DNA of 64,000 bases from an uncultured Phascolarctobacterium sp. Lineage in GTDB: Bacteria; Bacillota; Negativicutes; Acidaminococcales; Acidaminococcaceae. The notes below the pieces were generated by a model. It searched no databases and was not told the DNA's origin. It saw only the letters and a program-made list of their open reading frames with translations. How positions within the stretch are numbered: position 1 is the stretch's first letter; every line of letters begins with the position of its first letter. The translations under genes and the position numbers were made by a program. The DNA lies in the NCBI GenBank assembly GCA_949285135.1, contig CASDXO010000009.1:29102-93101 (forward strand). Reading direction: 5' to 3'. This document shows positions 54,028-64,000 of this stretch, one piece after another.

Positions 54028-56736
54028 ATGTTATGTGAAAATTGTCATAAAAAACAGGCTATCATGCACGTTGTCTGCCTGATTGGCAGTAAGCAGATAG
54101 ATAAATGGCTGTGCGCTGACTGCGCCAAAGATTATATGCCATTTGGAACCGGTGAAATGCCGTTGACGCCGGAAGCAGCCAAAAATTTTCTGGAAGGGCT
54201 CCTGAAACCGAAGAAAAGGGAAACTAAGGACGGCTTTTCGCTGCGTGCTGCTAAAATACTGGAGCTTGCTGCCGGTAAGGCACTTGATATGGGCTGTGAA
54301 CATATCGGTACGGAACACATCCTCTGGGGGATGCTCAATGTAGAAAACTGTCTGGCAAAACGTATTCTGGCAGGCTTTGACGTAGATGCTGCTGCCGTGA
54401 TTAAGGAACTGGAAGGCTGGCTGGACAGAGGCTCAAGGAAAGAGGGCGTGCCGCAGTACAGCCCACGGGCCAAGATTGCACTTGCTAAAGCAGGTGACGC
54501 AGCCAAAGAGGCAGGACAGGAATTTGTCGGCAGCCAGCAGCTGCTGTTAGGCTTGCTGGAAGCAGGCGACGGTATTGCCTGCAAAGTATTAAATAAATTT
54601 GATGTTACCTATGAAAAAGTCAGTGAAGTAGTGCAGGCCTTTAATGAGCACAATAAAGCTGTGCCCGGAGGTAAGGGCGGCAATGTCAGAATGGAAGAAA
54701 AACCGGCAGATATCTTGGAAGTGCTGGGAGAATTTGGTCGTAATCTGAATGAAGCTGCACGTCTGGGTAAGAGCGATCCGGTTATCGGACGAGAAAAAGA
54801 AGTGGAACGGGTTATCCAGATTCTGTGTCGCCGGACGAAGAATAATCCTGTCATTATTGGTGAAGCGGGCGTAGGCAAAACAGCTATTGCCGAAGCCCTG
54901 GCGCAGAAGATTGTCAAAGGCGAGGTACCGGAATTTTTACAGGAAAAAATTATTTTCTCACTGGAAATAGGTATGCTGGTGGCAGGAGCAAAATATCGCG
55001 GTGAATTTGAAGAAAGGCTCAAAGAGATTCTGGAGCTGATTCGCAATGATCGCCGTATCATCCTTTTTATTGATGAGCTGCATACCATTATCGGTGCCGG
55101 CAGTGCTGAAGGCAGCATAGACGCTGCCAATCTTGTCAAGCCGGCTCTGGCGCGCGGTGAACTGCAGGTGATTGGGGCAACGACCGTTGCCGAATACAGA
55201 AAGCATATTGAAAAGGATGCGGCTTTGGAGCGCCGTTTCCAGCCTGTTATGGTAGATATTCCTTCTGCAGCCGACAGTGAAAAAATGCTGCTGGGGTTGC
55301 GCCGCCGTTATGAAAAATTTCACGGCCTGCGTATTGAGGATGCAGCTGTAAAAGCCGCGGTAGAACTGTCCGACCGGTATATTACCGACCGTAATCTGCC
55401 TGATAAGGCCATTGATTTAATGGATGAGGCATGTGCCCGTCTGCGCATCTGCCTGTATAAGAATTCTCTGCCTGCCAGAAAGCTGCAGGAGGAACTGGAA
55501 TATACACGTCTGGAAAAAGAAGAAGCAGCAGAAAAGCAGGATTATGAAAATGCTGCCAGACTGCGTGACAGGGAAGAAGAACTGCAGCAGCTGCTGACAA
55601 AAGCTCTGGCAGAGGCAGCAAAAGATTTTGCCGTAACTGCTGAGGATGTAGCAGAGGTAGTTTCTTCCTGGACAGGTATTCCCCTGCAGAAAATTACTGA
55701 AGGAGAAGGCAGCAGACTGCTGCATCTGGAGGAAGCACTGCACAAACGCGTCATCGGGCAGCATGAAGCTGTCAGTGCTGTCAGTCGTGCCGTACGTCGT
55801 GCCCGGGCAGGTTTTAAGGATAAGAATCGACCGGTAGGCTCCTTCCTGTTTTTGGGACCTACCGGCGTAGGCAAGACAGAACTTGCCAAGGCTTTGGCTC
55901 AGCATTTATTTGGCGATGAACGGGCCATGCTGCGTTTTGATATGAGCGAGTATATGGAAAAGCATACTACGGCTCGTTTAATCGGCGCACCTCCCGGCTA
56001 TGTTGGCTATGATGAAGGCGGGCAGCTGACTGATGCCGTCAAACGCAAACCTTACTGCGTAATTTTGCTGGACGAAATCGAAAAGGCCCATCCGGATGTG
56101 TTTAATCTGTTGCTGCAGATTATGGAGGACGGGCGTCTGACGGATGGACAGGGACGCACAGTGGATTTCAGAAATGCTGTTATCATCATGACCAGCAATG
56201 CCGGTGCCCGTAAGCTGAACATGGCCAGTCCGCTCGGTTTTGCGTCCGACAGTTCTGCAGAGCTGAAAGGACGTAAGGAACAGGTGCTGGCGGAAATTAA
56301 AAATATTTTCCGTCCGGAATTTTTAAACCGCGTAGATGAAATACTTGTGTTTGATCCGTTAGGCAGCAAGGAACTGGAAGCTATTGCTGATAATCTGGTG
56401 GCAGAGCTGAATGAACGTATGCGTCATAACAGTCTCAATATCGAGCTTGCACCGTCGGCTCGCCAGCTGCTGCTGCGGGAGGGTACGGACCTTAAATATG
56501 GTGCCCGTCCGCTGCGCCGCGCTTTGCGCAAATTACTGGAAGACCCGGTAAGCGATCTGTATCTGGGCGGTAAGTTCAGTGCCGGTGATAAAATTATCGC
56601 TGAAGCTGCTGCAGACGGTAAAAGCATGACGTTCCACAAAGCTGTCGAAGCAGGTCATTTCCTGCTGGAAATGCCTGTCGATACTGCTGCGGAACCGGTG
56701 GCTGCTGCTAAAGGAGACTGTCATGGCCAAAAATAA
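54028..56736 (+). CDS. clpC: ClpC AAA+ chaperone with N-terminal McsA-like zinc finger
   Basis: Predicted 902-residue Clp ATPase, about 90 longer than usual. The extra N-terminus has a zinc finger with C3, C6, C29 and C32 (CENC ... CADC) like that of McsA. Two Clp-N repeats follow (about 68-205), then AAA1 (Walker [10 protein letters not shown], Walker B ILFIDELH), a middle domain with a UVR-type motif ([17 protein letters not shown]), and AAA2 ([17 protein letters not shown]). It unfolds substrates for ClpP. The finger is in frame from a well-supported ATG (GGGGTGAG), four bases after ctsR. No mcsA or mcsB lies between. Its stop overlaps radA. Confidence 0.94.
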   Translation: MLCENCHKKQAIMHVVCLIGSKQIDKWLCADCAKDYMPFGTGEMPLTPEAAKNFLEGLLKPKKRETKDGFSLRAAKILELAAGKALDMGCEHIGTEHILWGMLNVENCLAKRILAGFDVDAAAVIKELEGWLDRGSRKEGVPQYSPRAKIALAKAGDAAKEAGQEFVGSQQLLLGLLEAGDGIACKVLNKFDVTYEKVSEVVQAFNEHNKAVPGGKGGNVRMEEKPADILEVLGEFGRNLNEAARLGKSDPVIGREKEVERVIQILCRRTKNNPVIIGEAGVGKTAIAEALAQKIVKGEVPEFLQEKIIFSLEIGMLVAGAKYRGEFEERLKEILELIRNDRRIILFIDELHTIIGAGSAEGSIDAANLVKPALARGELQVIGATTVAEYRKHIEKDAALERRFQPVMVDIPSAADSEKMLLGLRRRYEKFHGLRIEDAAVKAAVELSDRYITDRNLPDKAIDLMDEACARLRICLYKNSLPARKLQEELEYTRLEKEEAAEKQDYENAARLRDREEELQQLLTKALAEAAKDFAVTAEDVAEVVSSWTGIPLQKITEGEGSRLLHLEEALHKRVIGQHEAVSAVSRAVRRARAGFKDKNRPVGSFLFLGPTGVGKTELAKALAQHLFGDERAMLRFDMSEYMEKHTTARLIGAPPGYVGYDEGGQLTDAVKRKPYCVILLDEIEKAHPDVFNLLLQIMEDGRLTDGQGRTVDFRNAVIIMTSNAGARKLNMASPLGFASDSSAELKGRKEQVLAEIKNIFRPEFLNRVDEILVFDPLGSKELEAIADNLVAELNERMRHNSLNIELAPSARQLLLREGTDLKYGARPLRRALRKLLEDPVSDLYLGGKFSAGDKIIAEAAADGKSMTFHKAVEAGHFLLEMPVDTAAEPVAAAKGDCHGQK

Positions 56737-58081
56737 ATATCGTTTTGTCTGCCAAAGCTGCGGCTATATTACGGCGAAATGGCTGGGACGCTGCCCGGAA
56801 TGCGGCGGCTGGGACACTTTTGCCGAGGAGGCGGAAAGCCCTGTGAAAACTAAAAGCTATCTACCGGAAAATGCAGGCAAGGTAAAACCAAAACCGCTTG
56901 CCAGTATTGCCGGCAGCAGCGTAAAGCGGATGGCTACCGGCATACGTGAATTTGACCGTGTACTTGGCGGTGGCCTGGTGCCTGGCAGTTTAGTGCTTTT
57001 GGGCGGTACTCCCGGTATTGGCAAGTCCACTATCTTGCTTGATGCTGGCCTGCGCTTCAGCAGGCAGGGCATCAGGGTGCTTTATGTAAGCGGAGAAGAA
57101 TCAGAAGAACAGACTGCCATGCGCGCTGCACGGCTGGGAGGCAGCAAGGATACGCTGCTCATTATGACTGCTACTGATCTGGATGCAGTACTGCTGCAGG
57201 CTAAAGAGGCAGCACCGCAGATTCTGATTATAGATTCCATTCAGACCATGTATAATTCCGAGCTGCCAACGGCTGCCGGCAGCGTAGGGCAGGTACGTGA
57301 ATGTACCGCGAAATTATTGCAGTTTGCCAAAACTACCGGCATAGCCGTCATGCTTATAGGGCATGTTACCAAAGACGGCAATATTGCCGGGCCGCGCTTA
57401 TTAGAGCATATGGTGGATGTTGTGCTGCAGTTTGAAGGAGATCGGTCTTATTCTTTCCGCGTACTGCGCGCGCTGAAAAACCGTTTTGGCAGTACCAGTG
57501 AAAGTGGCATTTTTTCTATGGAAGAAGGCGGACTTCAGGAAGTGGCTAATCCGGCCGGACTCTTTCTGGAAGACCGTAACGGCGAGGCGGCAGGAAGCGT
57601 TATCGGCGTCTGTATGGAAGGAAACAGGCCGCTGATGGTAGAATTTCAGGCGCTGGTTTCCAGAACTCCTTACGGAATGCCGCGCCGTACTGCTGTCGGT
57701 TTTGATTATAATCGTGTCAACATGCTGCTTGCTATTCTGGAAAAAAGGCTGGGACTTGATTTTGGTGCTTTTGATGCCTATGTCAATGTTGTAGGCGGTA
57801 TGCGTGTTGGAGAACCGGCGGCTGATCTTGCTGTAGCTGCTGCTTTGGTTTCCAGTTATCGCAACAGACCTGTGGCTAAAGACGTGCTTGTTTTTGGCGA
57901 GATAGGACTTACAGGAGAAATACGCCGCGTCAGTGCTCCGGAAAGGCGTATTGCCGACGGCATCAATCTTGGTTTTAAAAAATTTATCGTTCCTGCAGGC
58001 AGGCTGCAGAATGCTTATGCCGGTGTGCAGATTGTACAGGTGAAATCCCTGGAGCAGGCGCTGCAGTATATTTTAGATTAA
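56723..58081 (+). CDS. radA: DNA repair protein RadA
   Basis: Predicted 452-residue RadA/Sms, a RecA-like branch-migration helicase in recombination. N-terminal zinc finger (CQSCG ... CPECGGW), RecA-like ATPase with Walker A GGTPGIGKST, the RadA-specific KNRFGSTSE motif, and a C-terminal Lon-like domain (about 290-450; FDAYVNVVGGMRVGEPAADLAV). Overlaps the clpC end by 14 bases. The order ctsR-clpC-radA is typical of Firmicutes. Confidence 0.96.
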   Translation: MAKNKYRFVCQSCGYITAKWLGRCPECGGWDTFAEEAESPVKTKSYLPENAGKVKPKPLASIAGSSVKRMATGIREFDRVLGGGLVPGSLVLLGGTPGIGKSTILLDAGLRFSRQGIRVLYVSGEESEEQTAMRAARLGGSKDTLLIMTATDLDAVLLQAKEAAPQILIIDSIQTMYNSELPTAAGSVGQVRECTAKLLQFAKTTGIAVMLIGHVTKDGNIAGPRLLEHMVDVVLQFEGDRSYSFRVLRALKNRFGSTSESGIFSMEEGGLQEVANPAGLFLEDRNGEAAGSVIGVCMEGNRPLMVEFQALVSRTPYGMPRRTAVGFDYNRVNMLLAILEKRLGLDFGAFDAYVNVVGGMRVGEPAADLAVAAALVSSYRNRPVAKDVLVFGEIGLTGEIRRVSAPERRIADGINLGFKKFIVPAGRLQNAYAGVQIVQVKSLEQALQYILD

Positions 58082-58166
58082 CGTATATTTTACCTGCTTT
58101 TCATTTAAAATTCATTTTTACGAGGTATCATATGGGTACAACCTGATAACAGAAGGGGTATTTCAT

Positions 58167-58346
58167 ATGATAATGACTAAAAATCTTAAAATTTCTGCAG
58201 CGGCACTGCTTGCGGCAGTTATTATAGGTATGGGTATGTTCGGCGGCGCTGCCGATTCTGCTGCGTCCTCCCCGTGGCGGCAGATAAGCAACTGCATCTG
58301 GCAGGTTTTGGAATTTGCTGCTGCCGAACAACCTCACCATCAGTAA
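58167..58346 (+). CDS. Small exported peptide (59 residues)
   Basis: Short gene with a good ribosome site (AGAAGGGG) and a terminator just after it. The product starts MIMTKNLKISAAALLAAVII, a signal-peptide-like segment with basic n-region and hydrophobic core, followed by a Gly/Ala region and the polar end CIWQVLEFAAAEQPHHQ. No family recognised. The match of start signal, leader and terminator suggests it is real. Confidence 0.55.
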   Translation: MIMTKNLKISAAALLAAVIIGMGMFGGAADSAASSPWRQISNCIWQVLEFAAAEQPHHQ

Positions 58347-58373
58347 AATAAATGATGCAGGTATTATAAAAGA

Positions 58374-58410
58374 AAAAAGCGTCGGTATATACCGGCGCTT
58401 TTTGTTTATT
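58374..58410 (+). terminator. Terminator after small peptide gene
   Basis: Stem AAAGCGTCGGTA/TACCGGCGCTTT with one GU pair, then a T-rich run. Confidence 0.85.
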
Positions 58411-58465
58411 TTAAATTTAAAAAAACAAAAAAGCACTGCATAACTTTGCAGTGCTTTAAGTTCAA

Positions 58466-58542
58466 TGGTGGCCCCGGCAGGATTCGAACCTGCGACCTTT
58501 TGATTCGTAGTCAAACGCTCTATCCAGCTGAGCTACGGAGTC
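58466..58542 (-). tRNA. tRNA-Arg (anticodon ACG)
   Basis: Complete cloverleaf on the minus strand with encoded CCA. Anticodon loop CTACGAA gives ACG (bases 58506-58508), read as ICG after deamination. T-loop TTCGAAT and D-arm GCTCAGCTGGATAGAGC are canonical. The acceptor stem GACTCCG against CGGGGCC has an A2-C71 mismatch and a U4-G69 wobble. Confidence 0.95.
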
Positions 58543-58698
58543 ATGACGTAGTATATGATAATAGCTTTTAAAGAGTTTGTCAATAGCTTGGAAAAAATAA
58601 ATTTTATTTTCTGGATGGATGTAATAAACAGTTTAGACATCCCAGAACAACAAAGTGTAAAGAAAAAATGATGTAAAAGTAAAACTGTAAACTAAATA

Positions 58699-58728
58699 TT
58701 GACTTTAGGTATAACAGAAGCATATAAT
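58699..58728 (+). promoter_or_regulatory. Candidate symporter promoter
   Basis: TTGACT (58699-58704) and TATAAT (58723-58728), spacer 18, about 50 bases before the symporter start. Confidence 0.65.
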
Positions 58729-58780
58729 TATACTACTGTTAAAAATTTTTATTTATTGTGTTGTGTGGAGGGGATTTTAA

Positions 58781-60187
58781 GTGTCTGTTTCTCTGGCTGT
58801 TTTGATTTTATACATCATTGCATTATTTGCTATCAGCTGGTATGCCAAAAAGCGCAGTGAAGGAAGTAATGAAAATTATGCGCTGGCAGGCAGAAAACTG
58901 TCTGCGCCGTTAATCGGGGTAACAATTATTGGTCTTGCGGTAGGCGGTGCGTCTACCATAGGTGTTTCCGAGCATGCTTTCAGGGTGGGTCTGAGTGCCG
59001 GCTGGTATACGATTGCCTGGGCTCTTGGCGCTATTGTTATGGGTCTTTTTATGGCAAAGAAATATCGTGAGCAGAATATTACTACTATTTCTGAACTTAT
59101 TGAAAGACATCACGGTACAAATGCGGTTATTCTTGGAGTATTCTGTCAGATAGTTATTCAGCTGGTCATCATTTCCCTGCAGTATATCGCAGGCGGCAGC
59201 ATCCTGCATGCCATTATGCCGGATGTATTCGATTTTAAGACCGGTATGCTGGTAAGTGCCGTAACTTTCATCGGCATTACCTTTATCGGCGGTATGTGGT
59301 CGGCTTCTCTGTCAAATGTGCTGAACATCATTCTTATTTACGGCGGTATTCTTGTTGCTACGGTTGTACAGTTTAATAAAATCGGCAGCATGGATACACT
59401 GGCAGCGGCGTTGCCTGCCAATGTGCCCTGGTTCAGTTTTATCGACGGTGTAGGAGCTGTTACTATCACCAGCTGGGTTGTAACGCTGATAACAGTTAAT
59501 TTATCCCTGCAAAGTATTTTGCAGATTTCTTTGGGTGCCAAAGATGCGCAGACTGCCAAAAAAGGCTTTGTCTGGGGCGGTATTATTATGATTCCCGTTG
59601 GTGTGCTGGCTGCGTTTCTGGGCATCTGTGCCAAGGCTATGTATCCTGATGCTCAGGCTGCGCTGGCTTTGCCGCAGGTTATTGTCGGTCTGCCGCCGCT
59701 GCTGGCAGGTATAACTCTGGCTGCTTTATGGGCTGCCGATGTTTCTACAGCCTGCAATTTGTTGTTAAGCGCCGGAACACTGTTTTCCAGCGATATTTAC
59801 AAAAGATTTATCAATCCAGCATGCAGCGAGAGCCGTCAGCTCTTAATGACACGTTTGTGCGTAATGATCAGCGGACTTTTGACGCTGGGGCTTGCCATGA
59901 GCGTTTCAAGCATACTGGGAACCATCATGATCGGCCTGTCACTGACGGCTGCTTTCAGTGTCATAGTTATCATCGCGCTGTTCTTCCCGCAGTATACCTC
60001 CAAGGCTGCAGGTTTCTGGACATTGCTGGCAGGCTTTGTCATGCTGGTCCTGTGGCAGGTTGCTCCGCAGGTGCGATTGTTTAATAATGTTATCTATATG
60101 GAATGGCTGGTATGCCTGGCGGCCTATGCTATTACAGCTATAGTGAGCCCCGCCAAAAAGGAAGCTGCAGATTTGCAGAAAGCCTGA
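58781..60187 (+). CDS. Sodium:solute symporter (SSS family)
   Basis: Predicted 468-residue inner-membrane symporter with about 12-13 helices. SSS-family hallmarks: YALAGRKLSAPLIGVTIIGLAVGGASTIGVSEHAF near the N-terminus and AALWAADVSTACNLLLSAGTLFSSDIYKRF in the middle, the sodium-site region. Substrates range from carboxylates to amino acids and pantothenate; none can be named here. GTG start with GGAGGGG at the right distance. Monocistronic, own promoter and terminator. Confidence 0.92.
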   Translation: MSVSLAVLILYIIALFAISWYAKKRSEGSNENYALAGRKLSAPLIGVTIIGLAVGGASTIGVSEHAFRVGLSAGWYTIAWALGAIVMGLFMAKKYREQNITTISELIERHHGTNAVILGVFCQIVIQLVIISLQYIAGGSILHAIMPDVFDFKTGMLVSAVTFIGITFIGGMWSASLSNVLNIILIYGGILVATVVQFNKIGSMDTLAAALPANVPWFSFIDGVGAVTITSWVVTLITVNLSLQSILQISLGAKDAQTAKKGFVWGGIIMIPVGVLAAFLGICAKAMYPDAQAALALPQVIVGLPPLLAGITLAALWAADVSTACNLLLSAGTLFSSDIYKRFINPACSESRQLLMTRLCVMISGLLTLGLAMSVSSILGTIMIGLSLTAAFSVIVIIALFFPQYTSKAAGFWTLLAGFVMLVLWQVAPQVRLFNNVIYMEWLVCLAAYAITAIVSPAKKEAADLQKA

Positions 60188-60194
60188 AAAATAT

Positions 60195-60234
60195 TTGTCC
60201 GTACTCCGCTATGAGTACGGACATTTTTTATTTA
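60195..60234 (+). terminator. Terminator after symporter gene
   Basis: Stem TGTCCGTACT/AGTACGGACA with an 8-base loop and a T-run. Confidence 0.92.
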
Positions 60235-60426
60235 CATTAATCAACAGGCAAATAATAAGATTAATTTAATTACATATTAAAAAGTAAAGGCAAAATCACT
60301 TCTTTTTCAGTGTATTTATATGGTGGAATTACAGGCAAAAATGTTTATATGAAACACAAGGATGGGTGTAAAAAAAGAAGCGCATAAAAAGGGCTTATAA
60401 GTCGCTAAAAAAATTATAAAAAAGTG
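60235..60426. other. AT-rich intergenic region before the str operon
   Basis: About 190 bases with no gene or clear structure; it leads into the str operon promoter. Confidence 0.5.
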
Positions 60427-60455
60427 TTGACATGGGATGTTATGGATGTTACAAT
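60427..60455 (+). promoter_or_regulatory. str operon promoter
   Basis: Perfect TTGACA (60427-60432), 17-base spacer, TACAAT (60450-60455). Strong consensus, as expected for ribosomal protein genes. Confidence 0.82.
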
Positions 60456-60501
60456 ATACCAGTACTACGGGTGAGCTATGCTCCGAAGAAGGAGGCAACA
60501 A

Positions 60502-60753
60502 ATGAGTCTGGAAGCTTTAATTCAGGCAGAAAAACGGGCTGTTGGTGTTAAACAGACGGAAAAATCTGTCGTGAAGAATAATGCCGCCAAGGTTTACGTG
60601 GCAGCTGACGCAGATGAACGCGTTACCGACAATCTGTTGGAGTTATGCCGTGAGAAAAACGTTGAAGTTGTCAGCGTTGAAAGCATGAGTGAGTTGGGCA
60701 AGGCCTGCGGCATTCATGTAAAGGCAGCCGCCGCTGCGGTACTTAAAGCTTGA
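60502..60753 (+). CDS. L7Ae-type ribosomal protein (YbxF-like)
   Basis: Predicted 83-residue RNA-binding protein of the L7Ae/L30e/S12e fold, which binds kink-turns. Phrases NNAAKVYVAADADERVTDNLLELC and VEVVSVESMSELGKACGIHVKAAAAAVL are typical. It sits directly before rpsL, the standard Firmicute position. ATG 60502 follows AGGAGGCAACAA; an ATG at 60478 lies before the ribosome site and is rejected. Confidence 0.9.
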   Translation: MSLEALIQAEKRAVGVKQTEKSVVKNNAAKVYVAADADERVTDNLLELCREKNVEVVSVESMSELGKACGIHVKAAAAAVLKA

Positions 60754-60821
60754 TAAGGGCTTGACGCAAGTCAGGTTTTTATAATCATTAAAATCTAATT
60801 GTTTGGAAAGGAGGTGCCGAT

Positions 60822-61205
60822 ATGCCTACAATTAACCAGTTAGTACGTAAAGGCAGAGAAGTTTTGAAATCCAAATCCACTGCTCCGGCATTGAAAGAAT
60901 GCCCGCAAAAACGTGGTGTTTGCACCAGGGTTTACACTACTACCCCGAAAAAACCTAACTCTGCACTTCGTAAAGTAGCTCGTGTACGTTTGACTAACGG
61001 CATCGAAGTTACTGCTTACATCCCGGGTATCGGTCACAATCTTCAGGAACACAGTGTTGTTCTTATCAGAGGCGGAAGGGTAAAAGACCTTCCGGGCGTG
61101 CGTTACCACATCATTCGCGGTGCTCTTGATACTGCAGGCGTTGCTAACCGCAACCAGTCTCGCTCCAAATACGGCGCGAAACGTGCAAAAGCTGCTAAAA
61201 AGTAA
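60822..61205 (+). CDS. rpsL: 30S ribosomal protein S12
   Basis: Predicted 127 residues. The decoding-centre motif [11 protein letters not shown] and the second loop [13 protein letters not shown] are unchanged, with both lysines at which streptomycin-resistance mutations occur in other species present as wild type. AAAGGAGGTG precedes the ATG. Confidence 0.98.
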   Translation: MPTINQLVRKGREVLKSKSTAPALKECPQKRGVCTRVYTTTPKKPNSALRKVARVRLTNGIEVTAYIPGIGHNLQEHSVVLIRGGRVKDLPGVRYHIIRGALDTAGVANRNQSRSKYGAKRAKAAKK

Positions 61206-61233
61206 TTGAGTAAAACGACGAATGAAAATTTGA

Positions 61234-61716
<483 letters not shown>

Positions 61717-61755
61717 TGGCCTGTCTCAGTTGAATTATTGAGGAGGATTTAAGAA

Positions 61756-63840
61756 GTGGGCAGACAATTTCCGCTTGAGAAAACTAGAAACATCGGCATC
61801 ATGGCTCACATCGATGCTGGTAAAACCACTACAACCGAACGTATTCTGTTCTATACCGGCAGAGTTCATAAAATCGGTGAAACCCATGATGGCGGCGCTA
61901 CCATGGACTGGATGGTTCAGGAACAGGAACGTGGTATTACCATTACTTCCGCTGCAACCACCTGCCAATGGGATGGCCACCGCATCAACATCATCGATAC
62001 TCCGGGCCACGTTGACTTCACTGTAGAAGTTGAACGTTCCCTGCGTGTACTCGACGGTTCTGTTGCAGTATTCTGTGCTAAAGGCGGCGTTGAACCTCAG
62101 TCTGAAACCGTATGGCGTCAGGCTGATAAATATCATGTACCGCGTATGGCATATGTAAACAAAATGGATATCACCGGCGCTAACTTCTACAACGTAGTGC
62201 AAATGATGAAAGATCGTCTGGGTGCCAACGCAGTACCCATTCAACTGCCTATCGGTTTTGAAGATACCTTTGAAGGTATGATCGATCTGATCAAAATGAA
62301 AGCTATCGTTTACGGCGATGCGCTGGGCAAAGACGAAGAATTTGTTGAAATTCCTGCAGATATGCAGGAGAAAGCAGAAGAATATCGTGCACAACTGGTT
62401 GAAGCTGTTGCTGAAAGCGATGACGAACTCATGATGAAATATCTGGAAGGCGAAGAGCTGACCGAAGAAGAAATCATGGCCGGCATCCGCAAACAAACCA
62501 TTGCCTGCAAGATGACTCCTGTATGCTGCGGTTCTTCTTATAAAAACAAAGGCGTACAGCCTTTGCTGGACGCAGTAGTTGCATTCATGCCTGCTCCGAC
62601 CGATATTCCGCCTATCAAAGGCGTTAATCCTGAAACCGGTGAAGAAGATGAACGTCCTTCCAGCGATGAAGCTCCGTTCTCCGCACTGGCATTCAAAATC
62701 ATGACCGACCCGTTTGTAGGTAAACTCGCATTCTTCCGCGTTTACTCCGGCACTCTGACCGCTGGTTCTTATGTATATAACTCTACCAAAGGTAAGAGAG
62801 AACGTATCGGCCGTATCCTGCAAATGCATGCTAACCACCGTGAAGAAATCGAAATGGTTTACTCCGGCGATATCGCAGCAGCTGTAGGTCTGAAAGACAC
62901 CACTACCGGTGATACTCTCTGCGACGAGAAAAACGAAATTATCCTTGAATCCATGGTATTCCCGGATCCTGTTATTTCCGTAGCAGTTGAACCTAAAACT
63001 AAAGCAGACCAGGAAAAAATGGGTATTGCTTTGCAGAAACTTGCTGAAGAAGATCCGACCTTCCGCGTACACACTGATGCAGAAACTTCTCAAACCATTA
63101 TTTCCGGTATGGGCGAGCTTCACCTGGACATCATTGTTGACCGTCTGCTCCGCGAATTCAAAGTAGGCTGCACTGTTGGTAATCCGCAGGTTGCTTATCG
63201 TGAAACCATCCGCAAAGCAGTTAAGTCCGAAGGTAAATTCGTTCGTCAGTCCGGTGGTAAAGGCCAATACGGTCATTGCTGGCTGGAAATTACTCCGCGT
63301 GAACCTGGCGAAGGCTTCCTGTTTGAAAACAAAGTCGTTGGCGGCGCTATTCCTAAAGAATACATCGCTCCTATCGAAGCTGGTGTCAAAGAGGCTATGG
63401 AAAACGGCGTAGTTGCTGGTTATCCGATGGTTGACATCGCTGTTACCGTATACGACGGTTCTTACCATGAAGTCGACTCTTCTGAAATGGCGTTCAAGAT
63501 TGCTGGTTCCATGGGCTTCAGAGCTGGTGCTCAAAAAGCTGATCCGGTTATCCTCGAACCTTACATGAAAGTTGAAGTTACCGTTCCTGAAGAATACATG
63601 GGCGACGTAATCGGCGATATCAACTCCCGCCGTGGCCGCATCGAAGGTATGGAAGCACGTAACGGCGCTCAAGTTATTAATGCTTTCGTTCCGCTGGCTG
63701 AAATGTTCGGTTATGCAACCGACCTGCGCAGCAAAACTCAGGGCCGTGGCAACTACTCTATGGAAGTTGACCATTACGAAGACGTGCCCAGAAATATTGC
63801 TGAAGCAATTATCGCTAAAAACAAAGGCACTCAAGCCTAA
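61756..63840 (+). CDS. fusA: Elongation factor G
   Basis: Predicted 694-residue translocase GTPase. G1 AHIDAGKTT, switch [11 protein letters not shown]4 NKMD, then domains II-V in standard order, ending with [24 protein letters not shown] start with GAGGAGG nine bases before it. Third gene of the rpsL-rpsG-fusA-tuf order. Codon use is highly biased, typical of a highly expressed gene. Confidence 0.98.
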   Translation: MGRQFPLEKTRNIGIMAHIDAGKTTTTERILFYTGRVHKIGETHDGGATMDWMVQEQERGITITSAATTCQWDGHRINIIDTPGHVDFTVEVERSLRVLDGSVAVFCAKGGVEPQSETVWRQADKYHVPRMAYVNKMDITGANFYNVVQMMKDRLGANAVPIQLPIGFEDTFEGMIDLIKMKAIVYGDALGKDEEFVEIPADMQEKAEEYRAQLVEAVAESDDELMMKYLEGEELTEEEIMAGIRKQTIACKMTPVCCGSSYKNKGVQPLLDAVVAFMPAPTDIPPIKGVNPETGEEDERPSSDEAPFSALAFKIMTDPFVGKLAFFRVYSGTLTAGSYVYNSTKGKRERIGRILQMHANHREEIEMVYSGDIAAAVGLKDTTTGDTLCDEKNEIILESMVFPDPVISVAVEPKTKADQEKMGIALQKLAEEDPTFRVHTDAETSQTIISGMGELHLDIIVDRLLREFKVGCTVGNPQVAYRETIRKAVKSEGKFVRQSGGKGQYGHCWLEITPREPGEGFLFENKVVGGAIPKEYIAPIEAGVKEAMENGVVAGYPMVDIAVTVYDGSYHEVDSSEMAFKIAGSMGFRAGAQKADPVILEPYMKVEVTVPEEYMGDVIGDINSRRGRIEGMEARNGAQVINAFVPLAEMFGYATDLRSKTQGRGNYSMEVDHYEDVPRNIAEAIIAKNKGTQA

Positions 63841-63874
63841 GTTTTCACAAACACTTTAAGGAGGCAATTCACAA

Positions 63875-64000
63875 ATGGCAAAAGCTAAATATGAAAGAAC
63901 TAAACCCCATCTGAATATCGGTACCATCGGTCACGTTGACCATGGCAAGACCACTCTGACAGCAGCAATCACCAAAGTGCTGGCAGAAAAAGGCGGCGCA
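63875..64000 (+). CDS. tuf: Elongation factor Tu, N-terminal part (cut by window edge)
   Basis: First 42 codons of EF-Tu: start [21 protein letters not shown]1 [16 protein letters not shown] precedes the ATG. The rest lies beyond the window. Confidence 0.97.
   Translation, partial: MAKAKYERTKPHLNIGTIGHVDHGKTTLTAAITKVLAEKGGA

Noticed and set aside
61735..63834. Antisense open frame of 699 codons opposite fusA
   Set aside because: Shadow of a highly biased gene in another frame; no ribosome site, no family likeness, and fusA is certain.

Overview
The window looks like a chromosomal segment of a Gram-negative-enveloped Firmicute (class Negativicutes, plausibly an anaerobic gut or rumen member of the Acidaminococcaceae/Veillonellaceae type). 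The core gene order is Firmicute-like: mreBCD-mrdA-rodA, radical SAM/DUF2344, rng-rplU-prp-rpmA, ctsR-clpC-radA, and L7Ae-rpsL-rpsG-fusA-tuf, together with a T-box leader, an L27 precursor extension and CtsR. It also carries outer-membrane machinery: two TonB-dependent receptors and an autotransporter with a C-terminal Phe. Anaerobic markers are hydroxylamine reductase (Hcp), class III ribonucleotide reductase (NrdD/NrdG) and an Fe-dependent alcohol dehydrogenase. The genus is inferred, not proven.

Layout. 1-4.6 kb: end of a ferredoxin gene, hcp, a membrane protein, beta-carbonic anhydrase and an exported phytase-like tyrosine phosphatase. 4.65-7.85 kb (minus): leuCDB behind a promoter and a leucine T-box leader. 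7.9-8.4 kb (minus): GNAT acetyltransferase. 8.6-12.3 kb: obg-proB-proA. 12.5-23.0 kb: small membrane proteins, an RseC-like protein, maf-radC, the cell-elongation genes mreB-mreC-mreD-mrdA-rodA, and a radical SAM/DUF2344 pair.

23.1-36.9 kb is an accessory block. It holds two successive cobalamin-riboswitch loci. Each has a TonB-dependent receptor and a complete BtuFCD-type ABC importer, but in different gene orders and with different base composition. Also here are two CGGC-type cysteine-rich proteins, a small DnaA-domain-I-like protein, and a minus-strand pair of exported proteins. The block sits between DUF2344 and rng, which are usually close neighbours in Firmicutes.

36.9-39.4 kb: rng, L21 leader, rplU, prp, rpmA. 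39.7-44.2 kb: a 1339-residue autotransporter and a small XRE regulator. 44.3-48.4 kb: peroxiredoxin, membrane protein, alcohol dehydrogenase (minus), rhodanese, SGNH hydrolase, EamA transporter (minus). 48.6-51.5 kb: nrdDG behind a promoter overlapped by two NrdR boxes. 51.5-53.4 kb (minus): zinc-ribbon protein and lemA-TPM. 53.4-58.1 kb: ctsR-clpC-radA, where ClpC carries an N-terminal McsA-like zinc finger and mcsA/mcsB are absent between the genes. 58.1-60.2 kb: small exported peptide, tRNA-Arg(ACG) and a sodium:solute symporter. 60.4-64.0 kb: start of the str operon, running off the edge inside tuf.

The most interesting points are the ClpC-zinc-finger fusion with paired CtsR-like operators that also cover the divergent lemA promoter, the duplicated B12 uptake region with its CGGC proteins, and the unusual L27 processing site next to its protease. 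I found no insertion sequences, prophage genes or CRISPR arrays.
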